Assembly (NCBI GenBank): GCA_963758025.1
Contig: CAVWUA010000012.1
Location: 143,865 to 207,864, forward strand
DNA: 64,000 nt
Source: CAVWUA01 sp963758025
Lineage (GTDB): Bacteria; Planctomycetota; Planctomycetia; Isosphaerales; Isosphaeraceae
Direction of reading: 5' to 3'
The translations under genes and the position numbers were made by a program. Numbering within the stretch: the stretch's first letter is position 1; the number at the start of each line of letters is the position of its first letter. Below the pieces are notes generated by a model that was not told where the DNA came from, made no database searches, and was given only the letters and a program-made list of their open reading frames with translations. Below, in pieces: positions 17,727-26,570 of this stretch.

Positions 17727-18354
17727 ATGCGTTTCCAGTTGGTGATCTTTGACTTTGACGGCACCTTGGCCGACTCGTTTCCCTGGTTCCTGAGTGTGGT
17801 GAATCAGGTTGCCGACCGGTATCGGTTTCGCCGCATCGAGGATCACGAGATCGAGGTCCTGCGCGGCTGTGGGGCTCGCCAGGTTGTGACACACCTGGGC
17901 GTGCCGGCCTGGAAGATGCCGCTGATCGCCCGGCACATGCGGCGGATCATGGCCCGGGATCTCGGTCAGATCGGCCTGTTTCCGGGTGTGGACCAGCTTT
18001 TGCAGGGTCTGGCGGGCCGAGGGGTTGGCTTGTCGGTCGTCAGCTCCAATTCCCTCGCCAACGTCCAGCAGGTTCTCGGCGCCGACAACGCGGCTCTCAT
18101 CCGGCACTACGGCTGCGGCGCTTCGATCTTCGGTAAACGGGCGAAATTGAAGGGCGGTCCTCCGCCGGAGTGGCATTCCCGCAGCCGGGACTCTCTACAT
18201 CGGCGACGAGATCCGGGACCTGCACGCGGCGCGAGCGGAAGGGATCGCATTCGGGGCGGTCAGTTGGGGTTACACGGCTCCGGACTCGCTCCGCGATCAT
18301 AACCCCAGTGTCCTCTTCACGAGTATCGAGGAGGTCCTTCAGACACTCGATTAG
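17727..18354 (+). CDS. HAD-superfamily hydrolase (phosphoglycolate-phosphatase-like), one frame break
   Basis: Haloacid-dehalogenase-type phosphatase. Motif I, DFDGTLADS, is at residues 9-17; motif II lies in VVSSNS; motif III and IV are carried by LKG near the break and YIGDEIRDLHAARAEGI after it. The second half is in another frame from about 18152; removing one G from the run in AAGGGCGG joins KLK to VLRRSGIPAAG and gives a normal product of about 208 residues ending at the TAG at 18352. Substrate unknown. Confidence 0.85.
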
Positions 18355-18411
18355 CATCCACGGACGGCGGCTGATGCTACCGAGCGAACAACGAGGATCG
18401 GAGCCCGGCTG

Positions 18412-19293
18412 ATGTATCTGACGCCCTGGAATGCTCTCGGCTTGATCTTCGCGGGCGCGCTCACCGGGATTCTTGGGGCCATTCTGGGCACGGGCGGCGG
18501 CGTCTTTTTGATCCCCGCGCTGGTGTTGATTCTCGGCCTGCCGATGCACTACGCGGTGGCGACCAGCCTGGTGTCGGTCATTGCCACCTCCAGCGCCGTG
18601 GCCAGCACCAACGTCGAGCGGGGCACGGCCAACATGCGCCTGGGGATGACCCTGGAAATCGCCACGGCCCTGGGGGCCATCTCCGGCGGCCTGACCGCCG
18701 GCTGGCTCTCGCCCCGCATCCTGGAGGGCCTCTTCGCCGTTGTTCTTGTGCCGACCGCCTGGTTCATGTGGCGGGGACGGACGGAGGGAGAACCGGCGAC
18801 GAACACCCCGGCGCCTCCCCCGGACGAGAGGACTCCCATCCCGCCCCCGGACGAGGATGTCGGCCCCCTGGGGGCCAGCTACCTTGACGAGCCCGAGGGG
18901 CGGACCGTTGCCTACCGGGTGCGCCGGCTCTGGGGAGGGCTGGGCATCTCGTTTCTCGCCGGCAACCTCTCGGGCCTGCTGGGCATCGGCGGGGGGACGT
19001 TCAAGGTTCCGGCGCTGCACCTGCTCTGCGACGTGCCGATCAAGGCGGCGGCGGCCACCTCGAACTTCATGATCGGCGTGACGGCCGCCGCCAGCGCGTT
19101 CCTCTACTACGGCCGGGGGGAGGTCCGGCCCGCCCTGACCTCGGCGGTCGTTCTGGGCGTGCTGGCCGGCTCGGCGCTGGGCACGCACCTCAATCGCCGC
19201 ATCCGGGGCGGCCTCGTGCGGAAGCTCTTCGCCGCGCTGCTGGCGGCCGTCGCCGCCGAGATGTTTTACCGGGCCATGACCGGGGGGGCTTGA
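18412..19293 (+). CDS. TauE/SafE-family sulfite/organosulfur exporter-like permease
   Basis: A polytopic inner-membrane protein of 293 residues with the family's duplicated architecture: GALTGILGAILGTGGGVFLI near residue 15 and GNLSGLLGIGGGTFKVPALH near 185, each followed by a threonine/serine-rich helix (ATSLVSVIATSSAVAS; ATSNFMIGVTAAASAF). About eight membrane segments surround a cytosolic, Pro-rich loop (TPAPPPDERTPIPPPDED). Substrates of this family are sulfite, sulfonates or related anions; the actual one is not known. The DUF1634 gene follows after 3 bp, a pairing seen in many bacteria. Confidence 0.92.
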   Translation: MYLTPWNALGLIFAGALTGILGAILGTGGGVFLIPALVLILGLPMHYAVATSLVSVIATSSAVASTNVERGTANMRLGMTLEIATALGAISGGLTAGWLSPRILEGLFAVVLVPTAWFMWRGRTEGEPATNTPAPPPDERTPIPPPDEDVGPLGASYLDEPEGRTVAYRVRRLWGGLGISFLAGNLSGLLGIGGGTFKVPALHLLCDVPIKAAAATSNFMIGVTAAASAFLYYGRGEVRPALTSAVVLGVLAGSALGTHLNRRIRGGLVRKLFAALLAAVAAEMFYRAMTGGA

Positions 19294-19296
19294 GCG

Positions 19297-19650
19297 ATGG
19301 ACCGCGTTGAGGAATCGCGACGGTTGGGGACATGGGTCCACTGGAGTCTCCTCGCGGGCCTGATCCTGAGCGGCCTGCTGATGCTCGGCGGTCTGACCCG
19401 GGCGCTGGTCGGGGACCGGCCGCGACCGGAGGGGCCACCTCCGGCGTTCGGGGACGTGCTGCGGGGAGCCTTCAGTTTCGAGAGCGTCCCCTTGATGGAT
19501 CTCGGCCTGCTGGCCCTGATGGTCACTCCCGTCATGCGGGTCGCCGTTCTGGCGGTCGGCTGGGGCCGGGAGCGGAACTGGCGATTTCTGGCCGTCGCCC
19601 TGACCGTCCTGGGGCTGCTGGGGCTGAGCCTCGTCCTCGGCGTGGGGTGA
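19297..19650 (+). CDS. DUF1634-family membrane protein
   Basis: A 117-residue protein with three predicted membrane segments (WSLLAGLILSGLLMLGGLT; LGLLALMVTPVMRVAVLAVG; FLAVALTVLGLLGLSLVLGV). The family is almost always found beside TauE/SafE permeases, as here, 3 bp downstream, and presumably forms part of that transporter. This partnership is inferred from conserved neighbourhood, not from a demonstrated function. Confidence 0.85.
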   Translation: MDRVEESRRLGTWVHWSLLAGLILSGLLMLGGLTRALVGDRPRPEGPPPAFGDVLRGAFSFESVPLMDLGLLALMVTPVMRVAVLAVGWGRERNWRFLAVALTVLGLLGLSLVLGVG

Positions 19651-19782
19651 CGGCGAAGTGGGCCGAGGGAATGGCACGCTGGTTGCACATAATCTTCGAT
19701 ATCACCTGGGTCGACCGGAAGTACGTGACGGTCAGCCTCTCGTGAGAATACTGAGTTTCGAAGATCAACCGGAGGATTGAAT

Positions 19783-19965
19783 ATGTCAGGTTTGCTTAAG
19801 TGGGCACTTGTATTTCTGGTGATCGCGGGCATCGCGGCCCTCTTCGGCTTCGGTGGCATCGCCGAAGGCGCTGAAGACATCGCCAAGGTGTTGTTCTTCA
19901 TCTTCATCGGGATCTTCGCCATCCTGGGCATTCTCGGGATGACCGTTTACAAGACGGTGACTTGA
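19783..19965 (+). CDS. DUF1328 (UPF0391) small membrane protein
   Basis: A 60-residue protein made of two hydrophobic helices, LLKWALVFLVIAGIAALFGF and AKVLFFIFIGIFAILGILGM, separated by GGIAEGAEDI, which is diagnostic for this family. ATG at 19783 with GGAGGATT upstream. The family is widespread in Gram-negative bacteria and is linked to envelope stress in some species; its molecular role is unknown. A long perfect inverted repeat lies about 155 bp downstream. Confidence 0.9.
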   Translation: MSGLLKWALVFLVIAGIAALFGFGGIAEGAEDIAKVLFFIFIGIFAILGILGMTVYKTVT

Positions 19966-20120
19966 CGCCGATGACGCCGAATCGACTCGATCGCCCGGTG
20001 ATTCACCTGGACGTTTGAGTGAAATGGAGGATCTGGGCGTGACGCAGAACGCCCCCAAGGGTCAGTTCCGGGAGCCAGGGGTAATCCCCTTGATGCCGGA
20101 GAACACGCTCAAATTCTCTC

Positions 20121-20188
20121 AACCCTGCCCTGAAGGCGTATTTTGTCGTCTATTGTGAGACGACAAAATACGCCTTCAGGGCAGGGTT
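20121..20188. repeat. Perfect 30-bp inverted repeat with 8-nt loop
   Basis: The arms at 20121-20150 and 20159-20188 are exact reverse complements over 30 bp (outer end AACCCTGCCCTGAAGGCG), separated by the loop TATTGTGA. The right side is followed by TTGTTTTCTTT, so in the plus direction it could terminate transcripts coming from the DUF1328 gene. The length and perfection are more than a usual terminator needs and suggest a recently spread palindromic element. Confidence 0.85.
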
Positions 20189-20392
20189 GTTTTCTTTGTG
20201 GCTCATGTCCCAGAGACGTTTCCACTTCGGTGCGAGGCGAACTACGTAACTCCTAAAGAAGTTGATTAGGTATTTATCATGGCATCGGCGTGAGCCGCCA
20301 GATGCACGCGAGGGATACGTTAAACCACGCACGATGGGTGCGAATCGTCGATTCAGAATGCCAACTCGCGATGGAGTTCGAGGAAGATCGTT

Positions 20393-22303
20393 ATGCTCAA
20401 GACCAGCTCCCTCAGGATCTTGGCGGCGGTGGTCGTCCTGATCGTCCCCCTCGTCCGGACAGGGTTCGCGGGGAACTCGAACACCGGCGCCGCGAAGGCC
20501 AGGCGGCAGATGGAAAGTCTGGGCCGAGGTGTCGTCGCGATCCATCAGGGCGGCGGGGTGGTCTATGTGGGATGGCGCCTGCTGGGGACCGATCCGGATG
20601 ATATCGCGTTTAACCTCTATCGCTCGCTCGGTGAAGATGAGCCCGTCAAGCTCAACGCCGAGCCGATCATGGATACAACGAACTTCGAAGACCGAAACGT
20701 GGACCTCAGCCGGGGGGTCTCTTACGTCGTGCGGCCCGTTCTCGATGGCGTGGAACAACCCGCGAGCGCACCGTGGAGTCTCCCGCCTGATGCCCCGGCC
20801 CGACCGTATCTCTCGGTCCCGCTTCAGACCCCCGAAGGCTATCAACCCAACGATGTCTCGGTCGGTGACCTGACCGGCAACGGGGAATATGAACTGGTTG
20901 TCCACATGGCGGGGCGGGGTCGGGACAATTCGCAGGCAGGGGACACGGACCCGCCGATCTTGCAGGCGTACACACTCGACGGCACACGGCTCTGGACCAT
21001 CCGCCTGGGGAAGAACATCCGCGAAGGTGCTCATTACACCCAGTTCATCGTGTACGACCTGGACGGCGACGGCCGGGCGGAGGTCGCGTGCAAGACCGCC
21101 GACGGAACGGTCGATGGTCAGGGAAAGGTCGTCGGCGACCCGGAGGCCGACTGGCGGAACGACCGGGGCACGATCCTCGCCGGGCCGGAATATCTCTCCC
21201 TATTTGATGGCCGGACAGGCGCTGCGCTGGCGACGACCGATTACATTCCGCCCCGGGGCCGGGTCGCGGATTGGGGGGACGATTACGGCAATCGCGTGGA
21301 CCGGTTCCTCGCCTGCGTCGCGTATCTTGACGGCCAGCGCCCGAGCCTCGTGATGTGCCGCGGCTACTACACCCGCACCGTGCTCGCGGCCTGGAACTGG
21401 CGCGATGGCAGGCTGACCCATCTCTGGACTTTCGACAGCCACGACGAGACGCCCGGCAACCGTCGGTATGCCGGCCAGGGCAATCATAGTGTTTCCGTCG
21501 CCGATGTCGATGCCGACGGCCACGATGAGATCATCTACGGCGGCATGGTGGTCGATCACGACGGCCAGGGGCTCTACTCGACCGGCCTGGGGCACGGAGA
21601 CGCCCAGCATACCAGCGACCTCGACCCGAACCGGCCGGGTCTGGAAACCTTCTCCATCCACGAACACCCGCGCCACGAGCACGGCATCGACCTGCGCGAC
21701 GCCCGGACCGGAGAGATCCTCTGGAGTCACCCGTCGCCGGATGTGGGCCGGGGCCTGGCGATCGACATCGATCCGCGACATCCCGGCGCGGAGTGCTGGG
21801 CGTCCGGTCGGGGCCTGAACGCGCTGTACGACATCCAGGGTGAGCCGATCTCCGAGACCAAGCCCCGGTCCTGCAACATGGCCGTCTGGTGGGACGCCGA
21901 CCCGCTCCGCGAACTACTCGACGGCACGACCATCGCGAAGTGGGACTGGGAGCAACACCGGACCGTGAGGCTCCTGGACGCCGCGCGGTTCGGTTGCGCC
22001 TCAATCAACGGCTCAAAGGCCAACCCGAACCTCTCGGCCGACATTCTCGGCGACTGGCGTGAAGAGGTGATCTGGCGTACCCGCGACAACCAGGAATTGC
22101 GGATTTTCACGACGACCATCCCGGCGACGAACCGCATCGTCACTCTGATGCACGATCCCGTCTATCGGCTCGGCGTCGCCAGCGAGAACGTCGGCTACAA
22201 CCAGCCGCCGCACACGGGGTTTCACCTCGGCCAGGGCATGAGCCCGCGCCCCGCCCCGCCCGGCGACCGGCCGGGCCGGCCCCGGCCCGCGCCCTTGACT
22301 TGA
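20393..22303 (+). CDS. Rhamnogalacturonan lyase (PL11 family)
   Basis: A secreted lyase that cuts the rhamnogalacturonan-I backbone of pectin by beta-elimination; an eight-bladed propeller binding several calcium ions. The signal peptide spans residues 1-27. The body has PL11 blocks GRGVVAIHQGGGVVYVGWRL near 45, VSVGDLTGNGEYELVVHMAG near 150, YDLDGDGRAEVACKTADGT near 220, MCRGYYTRTVLAAWNW near 320 and VADVDADGHDEIIYGG near 370, plus SADILGDWREEVIWRTRDN near 545. The D-rich DxDGDG loops are calcium sites. The 636 residues and intact frame suggest a functional enzyme. A Pro-rich tail follows residue 615. Confidence 0.94.
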   Translation: MLKTSSLRILAAVVVLIVPLVRTGFAGNSNTGAAKARRQMESLGRGVVAIHQGGGVVYVGWRLLGTDPDDIAFNLYRSLGEDEPVKLNAEPIMDTTNFEDRNVDLSRGVSYVVRPVLDGVEQPASAPWSLPPDAPARPYLSVPLQTPEGYQPNDVSVGDLTGNGEYELVVHMAGRGRDNSQAGDTDPPILQAYTLDGTRLWTIRLGKNIREGAHYTQFIVYDLDGDGRAEVACKTADGTVDGQGKVVGDPEADWRNDRGTILAGPEYLSLFDGRTGAALATTDYIPPRGRVADWGDDYGNRVDRFLACVAYLDGQRPSLVMCRGYYTRTVLAAWNWRDGRLTHLWTFDSHDETPGNRRYAGQGNHSVSVADVDADGHDEIIYGGMVVDHDGQGLYSTGLGHGDAQHTSDLDPNRPGLETFSIHEHPRHEHGIDLRDARTGEILWSHPSPDVGRGLAIDIDPRHPGAECWASGRGLNALYDIQGEPISETKPRSCNMAVWWDADPLRELLDGTTIAKWDWEQHRTVRLLDAARFGCASINGSKANPNLSADILGDWREEVIWRTRDNQELRIFTTTIPATNRIVTLMHDPVYRLGVASENVGYNQPPHTGFHLGQGMSPRPAPPGDRPGRPRPAPLT

Positions 22304-22524
22304 GGCGCCGCGGGAGGCGTCCAGCGGGCGGGAATTCCGATCGAATTGATCGCTGAACCGTCGGCGGGTGGCACAGTTAACGGTGCGTCAATTACCTGCA
22401 CGAATCCGAGGGGACCCTTGTCCTCCTCGAAACCCGGCAGGTTATTGACTCGTCGTTCCGATCCTTTTCCGGTTGCCTCTGATCAAAGACGACCAGGGGT
22501 GCCCGGCGTCAGGGGGCTTCCGCC

Positions 22525-22728
22525 ATGTGGGATGAGCAAGAGCGATTCGCCCGAGGCATCGTCAACGTCCTCGCATGGACTCTGGGAGCCATCGGTGTCG
22601 CCACGGCCGGCGTCAGCCTCGACTTTCGATCGCCGGCTATCTTCCTGACGTTCCTCCAGTTCCTCGCCATCCTGGCGTGCCTCGTCCTGACCTGGACCTG
22701 GTCGTGGGAGGCTTTATGGTGGTCTTGA
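22525..22728 (+). CDS. Small two-helix membrane protein, hypothetical
   Basis: A 67-residue product with two hydrophobic stretches: VNVLAWTLGAIGVATAGVSL and PAIFLTFLQFLAILACLVLT. The start MWDEQERFAR is soluble and charged, then membrane, ending in Trp-rich WTWSWEALWWS. The upstream GGGGG is only a weak ribosome binding site. No family recognised; gene status rests on the membrane pattern and on an otherwise empty region. Confidence 0.4.
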   Translation: MWDEQERFARGIVNVLAWTLGAIGVATAGVSLDFRSPAIFLTFLQFLAILACLVLTWTWSWEALWWS

Positions 22729-22943
22729 TCGGCGTTCTGTCCCTCTGTGGCCGTCGTCTGCCGAATGGCTCTCATGGCGTTAAAGGCTCGACGCCTGAAC
22801 TCTCTATGGCCACAGGCCGTCGCGAAGGGCAGAAAGAATAATTTCGCCTGGATTTTCCAGGTCGCCTTGGACCAGTGCTCCGGTTCTGTCGGATCAAGAC
22901 ACTGGTCAAAACGACCTGGGGCACCCGGCGCGAGAGCCGATCT

Positions 22944-23416
22944 TCAGAACCACCTCTTCTCTCGTAATGTGACCTCTCTCCGCCCGCCGTCAATGGTGAG
23001 TTTCAGCTTGTTCGCCACAATCACCCTCAGTCCAATTAACGGCAAACGTGGCGCTTCCTCGTCCATCACGGTGATTCCTTGCGGCATCTCCAGAGGATAG
23101 CTGCCTCCCTTCAATTCGGCCGTTCCGGGGACGTTCCGGTGCAGACGGACATCGCCGCGTACTGCACGACCCTCCGCCGATCGACTTCCAGCTCACCGAT
23201 TCGCTTCAGACGGGCACCTGTCCAGCGTTGAAGCTGTTCCGTGGCGATGGAGAGGTTGTGGCCGTGTCCGGTATCCAGCAGGGCGGGCAGCGGTCTCAGA
23301 ACGTCGTTGATGCTGATCCAGACAATGATCTGGTTGCGATGCACGTCCATCACGTCGTTGCCCACCGAGACGACATGAGGACGGTCGGTGATCGGCAGAC
23401 GATCCAGAATCTTCAT
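22944..23416 (-). CDS. Retropepsin-like aspartyl protease family protein, one frame break
   Basis: The sequence PALLDTGHGHNLSI near residue 47 matches the D-T-G active-site turn of retroviral-type aspartic proteases, which act as dimers. The ATG at 23416 overlaps the stop of the upstream gene (ATGA), so translation is coupled. After about residue 87 the frame changes near 23160; the continuing frame reads GDVRLHRNVPGTAELKGGSY, APRLPLIGLRVIVANKLKL and IDGGRREVTLREKRWF, a beta-rich end typical of the fold, stopping at 22944. The restored length is about 157 residues. No signal peptide, so probably cytosolic. Confidence 0.7.
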
Positions 23417-23607
23417 TCGTCGGGGTGAAACTCCCCGAACTCGTACAGAGAACGGTCAGAGTGGTCAATCGCGGCCAGCTTAAAGAGCTTTCGATAGACG
23501 TCTTCGCGCACGATCAGGTAGGCGGTGTGGGTCTGCGCGTCTTCGATCCTCACCGGCTCTTCACCCGCTTTTTCAATAGCTTTCCGCTGCTCTTCGGTAA
23601 TGGTCAT
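23413..23607 (-). CDS. Small protein coupled to the retropepsin-like gene
   Basis: A 64-residue soluble protein (MTITEEQRKAIEKAGEEPVR, then DAQTHTAYLIVREDVYRKL). The ATG at 23607 has GGGGAGG 6 nt upstream; longer in-frame extensions are rejected. The size, the helix-then-strand layout and the position directly upstream with a 4-nt ATGA overlap resemble antitoxin-type partners, but no known antitoxin family is certain. The overlap implies that a fixed ratio of the two products matters. Confidence 0.7.
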   Translation of the reverse strand: MTITEEQRKAIEKAGEEPVRIEDAQTHTAYLIVREDVYRKLFKLAAIDHSDRSLYEFGEFHPDE

Positions 23608-23698
23608 GGGAACCTCCCCACCTCGATTGTACCGTGCCGCTCGCGCCGGGGAAGGGCGGGGAAGGCCCACGCTCCTCAACGCCCTCGCGTCATGCTCC

Positions 23699-25489
23699 TC
23701 ATTCCTCTCCATCAAACGTCTTCATGAGTTCCGGGAGATACTTCACCGGCAGCGTGCCGTGGGAGAGAACTGCCTCGTGGTAGCGGCCGAGTTGGAATTC
23801 GTTGCCCCGGCGCGCTGGACGGCCTGGCGGAGTCGGTAGAAGGCGGTACGGCCGACGAAGTAGGTCGAGAGCTGGCAGGAACTCTGCTTCGCCCGGATGA
23901 TCTTGCCGACGGCTTCCCCCTCGGTCTGGAAGGCGCGGCCGGCGAGCAACTCCATCGCCTCGTCGTCGGTCATGTTCCCCGCGTGCATCTCGTGGTCGAG
24001 GATCGCGTTGACCACCGCGCGGAGGTAGAACTTCAACTGCTGGAGCCGGAGCTTCAGGTCGCCGCCGCCGAACCCCTGGTCGAGCATCATCTGTTCGGTA
24101 TAGACGGCCCACCCCTCGGCGAACGTTCCCGACGAGAGCACCCGGCGCACCAGGGAAGGGCAACTGTTGCTGTATTCGAGCTGGACATAGTGCCCCGGAT
24201 ACCCCTCATGGATCGTCAGGATCTTGAGCATCTCATGATTATATTCCCGCAAGAGGCTCTCCACGCGCTCGGCGTCCCAGTCGGCCGGGGGTGGGCTGAT
24301 GGCGTACTCGCTGCCCCCCTTCGGGTCGAGCGGCGGCGCGGGGTTCAGGTAGGCGAGCGAGTTGCCCCGCATGAACTCGGGCATCTCAATGACCTTGCAC
24401 TGATCCGGCTCGGGCAGGCGGAGGATGTCGGCCTGGGTGATGAACCGCTTGATGTCATCGACGGTCGCCCGGCCGTCGGCAACGAGGCTCTCGGGCGTGC
24501 CGTGGTCGTCGCCGATCCGTTCGAGCACGCGGCGGACCATCGTCCGGCGCCCGGCCTCGTCGTCCGGCGGGACCGCCTCGCCGGGGAACATCGATGACCA
24601 CAATTGCCGCGCGATCACCGCCATCTCGTTCTCGACACGGGTGGCCTCGGCCCGCGCCTCGGCCAGCACCTCGTCGGCGGAAAGACCCGCGTCCAGCTCC
24701 AGTTCGAGCTTCTTGGCGAACAGCTCCGGCCCGATCCGCCAGTCGTCGTCGGCCTTCGGCAGGACCTCGTCCTTGAGGAAGGCCAGATAGGTCTTCAGCG
24801 CCTCGGCGATGGCCCCGGCCCGCTCGGCCAGAGGGCCGTCGTCCTTCGGACGGTCGGCGAGGAGGAAAATCTCGTTCTCGTAGAACCCGATGGCCCCCTC
24901 GGTCTGCCGGATCGCCGTCTCGACTTTCACCTTCGGCGGCGTGCCGATCGTCTCGCGCGCGATCTCAACCACCTTGGGGATCGCCCGCATGCGCTCCAGG
25001 GCGTTCTGGACGTTCGTCTCCCGCGGCAAGCTCGACTGCGTGAGCAGCAGGTAGATGCTCTCGGTGAGGTAATCGCCGTAGATGCGCGGGTCGTCGGCGA
25101 ACGGGTCGAACGTCTCGGTCAGCCAGATTTCCCGGGTGAGGTGGTGCCGGAGGATCTCGTAGTCAATCTGACCGTCGCGCGTGAGCTTCTCGTAATCGAC
25201 GGCCTCGGGACAGCTTCGCCAGCGTGCGCCGGTCGCGTTCGAGGTTCGCCGCGCGGGCCTCCGCCGAGATGTCGTCGAGCCGGTCGTCGAACCGGTGGTC
25301 CCCCAGCCGGGTGGCGGTCAGGGGCTGGTCCTCGAAAAGCTCGTCGAGATAGGCGCGGAAGAACGTGACGAGCTTCGCGTCCTCACTCATGGCGTTCCTG
25401 TCCTCGTTCTCGTCCGCGCGGAGCCGGGAGGGGAACGCGAAAAGCCCCCACGCCAGCAACAACATCCCGATGCAAGGCCAGGGCTTCAT
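23699..25489 (-). CDS. DUF885-family metallopeptidase-like protein, exported, two frame breaks
   Basis: DUF885 proteins resemble M3/M32-type zinc peptidases. The ATG at 25489 starts a signal peptide (IGMLLLAWGLFAFPSRLRA). The N-terminal piece continues LVTFFRAYLDELFEDQPLTA. The frame changes near 25215 and near 23800. The main frame holds IHEGYPGHYVQLEY, the HExxxH-like zinc motif typical of the family, plus GTFAEGWAVYTEQMML and LRAVVNAILDHEMHAGNMTD. The end, in the third frame, is RGNEFQLGRYHEAVLSHGTL and stops at 23699. The restored product is about 596 residues. All conserved blocks are present, so the breaks are probably sequence errors. Confidence 0.82.
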
Positions 25490-25711
25490 CGCGGCTTGCC
25501 TCCTCACTGTATTTGGTATGGCTCGAAACCCGCTCGGCATGATCGCCAAACGGATCATAACCCCCACGTCCGCCGACGGAAAGGGCGGGATGATTTCGGG
25601 AACCGCTGGCATTTTGTTATTGCTAATGGTTGCGTGAGGTCATAGATTCGTGCTGTGAGGTTCATTTCTCCTCACGATGAAATGTACAACGGTCCATTGA
25701 GGTGCCGAAAC

Positions 25712-26113
25712 ATGCTGACGAGAGGACGTTTTGGTCTGGCCGGTCTTGGCCTGGCGGCGATGCTGACGCTGGGCACGGTCTCCCTGGTCGCCCAGGAATC
25801 CGGCTCGACAACGGCGGAGGAATCAACCCCTCCCGTCCGTCGGACCTACAACCCCGCGCGTCGGGTGCCGCCGTACTTCGCGCAGATCGGTTTGACGCCC
25901 GATCAGCGCGAGCAGATCTACTCCATCAAGGAGAAGCATCTGACGAAGATCGAGGAGCTGCGCTTGCAGATCGAGGCGGCCGAGGCCACCATGATGACCG
26001 AGTGCGAGAACGTGTTGACCGACGCCCAGAAGAAGCTGCTCGACCAGCGCCGCGCCGCCGCGGGCCGGGGCCGCGCCGCATCGAAACCGGCGACGACCGA
26101 GACGCCGGAGTGA
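25712..26113 (+). CDS. Small periplasmic protein, Spy/CpxP-like (LTxxQ) pattern
   Basis: The signal peptide (residues 1-27, LAGLGLAAMLTLGTVSLVAQ) is followed by a basic linker and a helical hairpin: IGLTPDQREQIYSIKEKH and AEATMMTECENVLTDAQKKL. The repeated LTPDQ/LTDAQ motifs are those of the LTxxQ fold used by the periplasmic chaperones Spy and CpxP, so a metal- or stress-related envelope role is possible. The C-terminus is Arg/Ala/Gly-rich. ATG at 25712 was chosen with GAGG upstream; a start at 25655 is possible. Confidence 0.7.
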   Translation: MLTRGRFGLAGLGLAAMLTLGTVSLVAQESGSTTAEESTPPVRRTYNPARRVPPYFAQIGLTPDQREQIYSIKEKHLTKIEELRLQIEAAEATMMTECENVLTDAQKKLLDQRRAAAGRGRAASKPATTETPE

Positions 26114-26137
26114 CCTTATTCCGGGACCGCGGCAGGC

Positions 26138-26228
26138 TCACGCCTCGTCGCGGTCCGCGTTGGCTTCCAGGATGCTCGGGATGTCCCGCGCCATGTGCAG
26201 GATGTCGCCGAACAATCGTCCGGCTCAT
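26138..26228 (-). pseudogene. Probable ParE-type toxin relic
   Basis: An ATG overlaps the ParD stop as ATGA and begins SRTIVRRHPA, which looks like the start of a ParE/RelE-fold toxin. Within 15 residues the sense-looking frame changes to GDILHMARDIPSILEANADR, ending at the TGA at 26138. This is about 30 codons against the usual 90-100. I read it as a truncated, frameshifted toxin, leaving the antitoxin orphaned. The call depends on short similarity and is tentative. Confidence 0.35.
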
Positions 26229-26488
26229 CGTGAGGCATTCCCACTGTTTCGGCGACGTTCCTCCACTTCGCGACGGATCTCCTTCCAGAAGTCGTCCGTG
26301 ACCTCAACCGCCTCGCCTTGCAGCCCCTCCAGCAGCAAGGCTTCCACCTTCTCCCTGGCCTGTTCCTTCTGAGCCTGTCGGATCAACTCCCGAAGATATT
26401 CGCTGGTGGAGCTGTATCCCCCCTTGGCGACCTGCTCCTCGACGAATACCTTCAGCGAATCCGGCAGCGAGATGTTCATGCTGGTCAT
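26225..26488 (-). CDS. ParD/CopG-family antitoxin
   Basis: An 87-residue ribbon-helix-helix antitoxin. The N-terminus MTSMNISLPDSLKVFVEEQV is the DNA-binding strand and first helix; GGYSSTSEYLRELIRQAQ follows, a hallmark of the ParD family. The C-terminal half (EAVEVTDDFWKEIRREVEER) would wrap around the ParE toxin. ATG at 26488 with GGGAGG about 10 nt upstream. It would normally autorepress its own promoter together with the toxin. The toxin gene that should overlap its stop appears degraded. Confidence 0.88.
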   Translation of the reverse strand: MTSMNISLPDSLKVFVEEQVAKGGYSSTSEYLRELIRQAQKEQAREKVEALLLEGLQGEAVEVTDDFWKEIRREVEERRRNSGNASR

Positions 26489-26570
26489 GGCGCAGTCCTC
26501 CCAGAGGAACAGCGTAGCATGGCTGACAGATGTTGACAAGAATTGTCAAGACGGCGTGGCGGGGGCATGG

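Noticed and set aside
18097..19677. Long minus-strand open frame (526 codons)
   Set aside because: Antisense to TauE/SafE and DUF1634; His/Gln/Arg-rich low-complexity translation with no recognisable domain.
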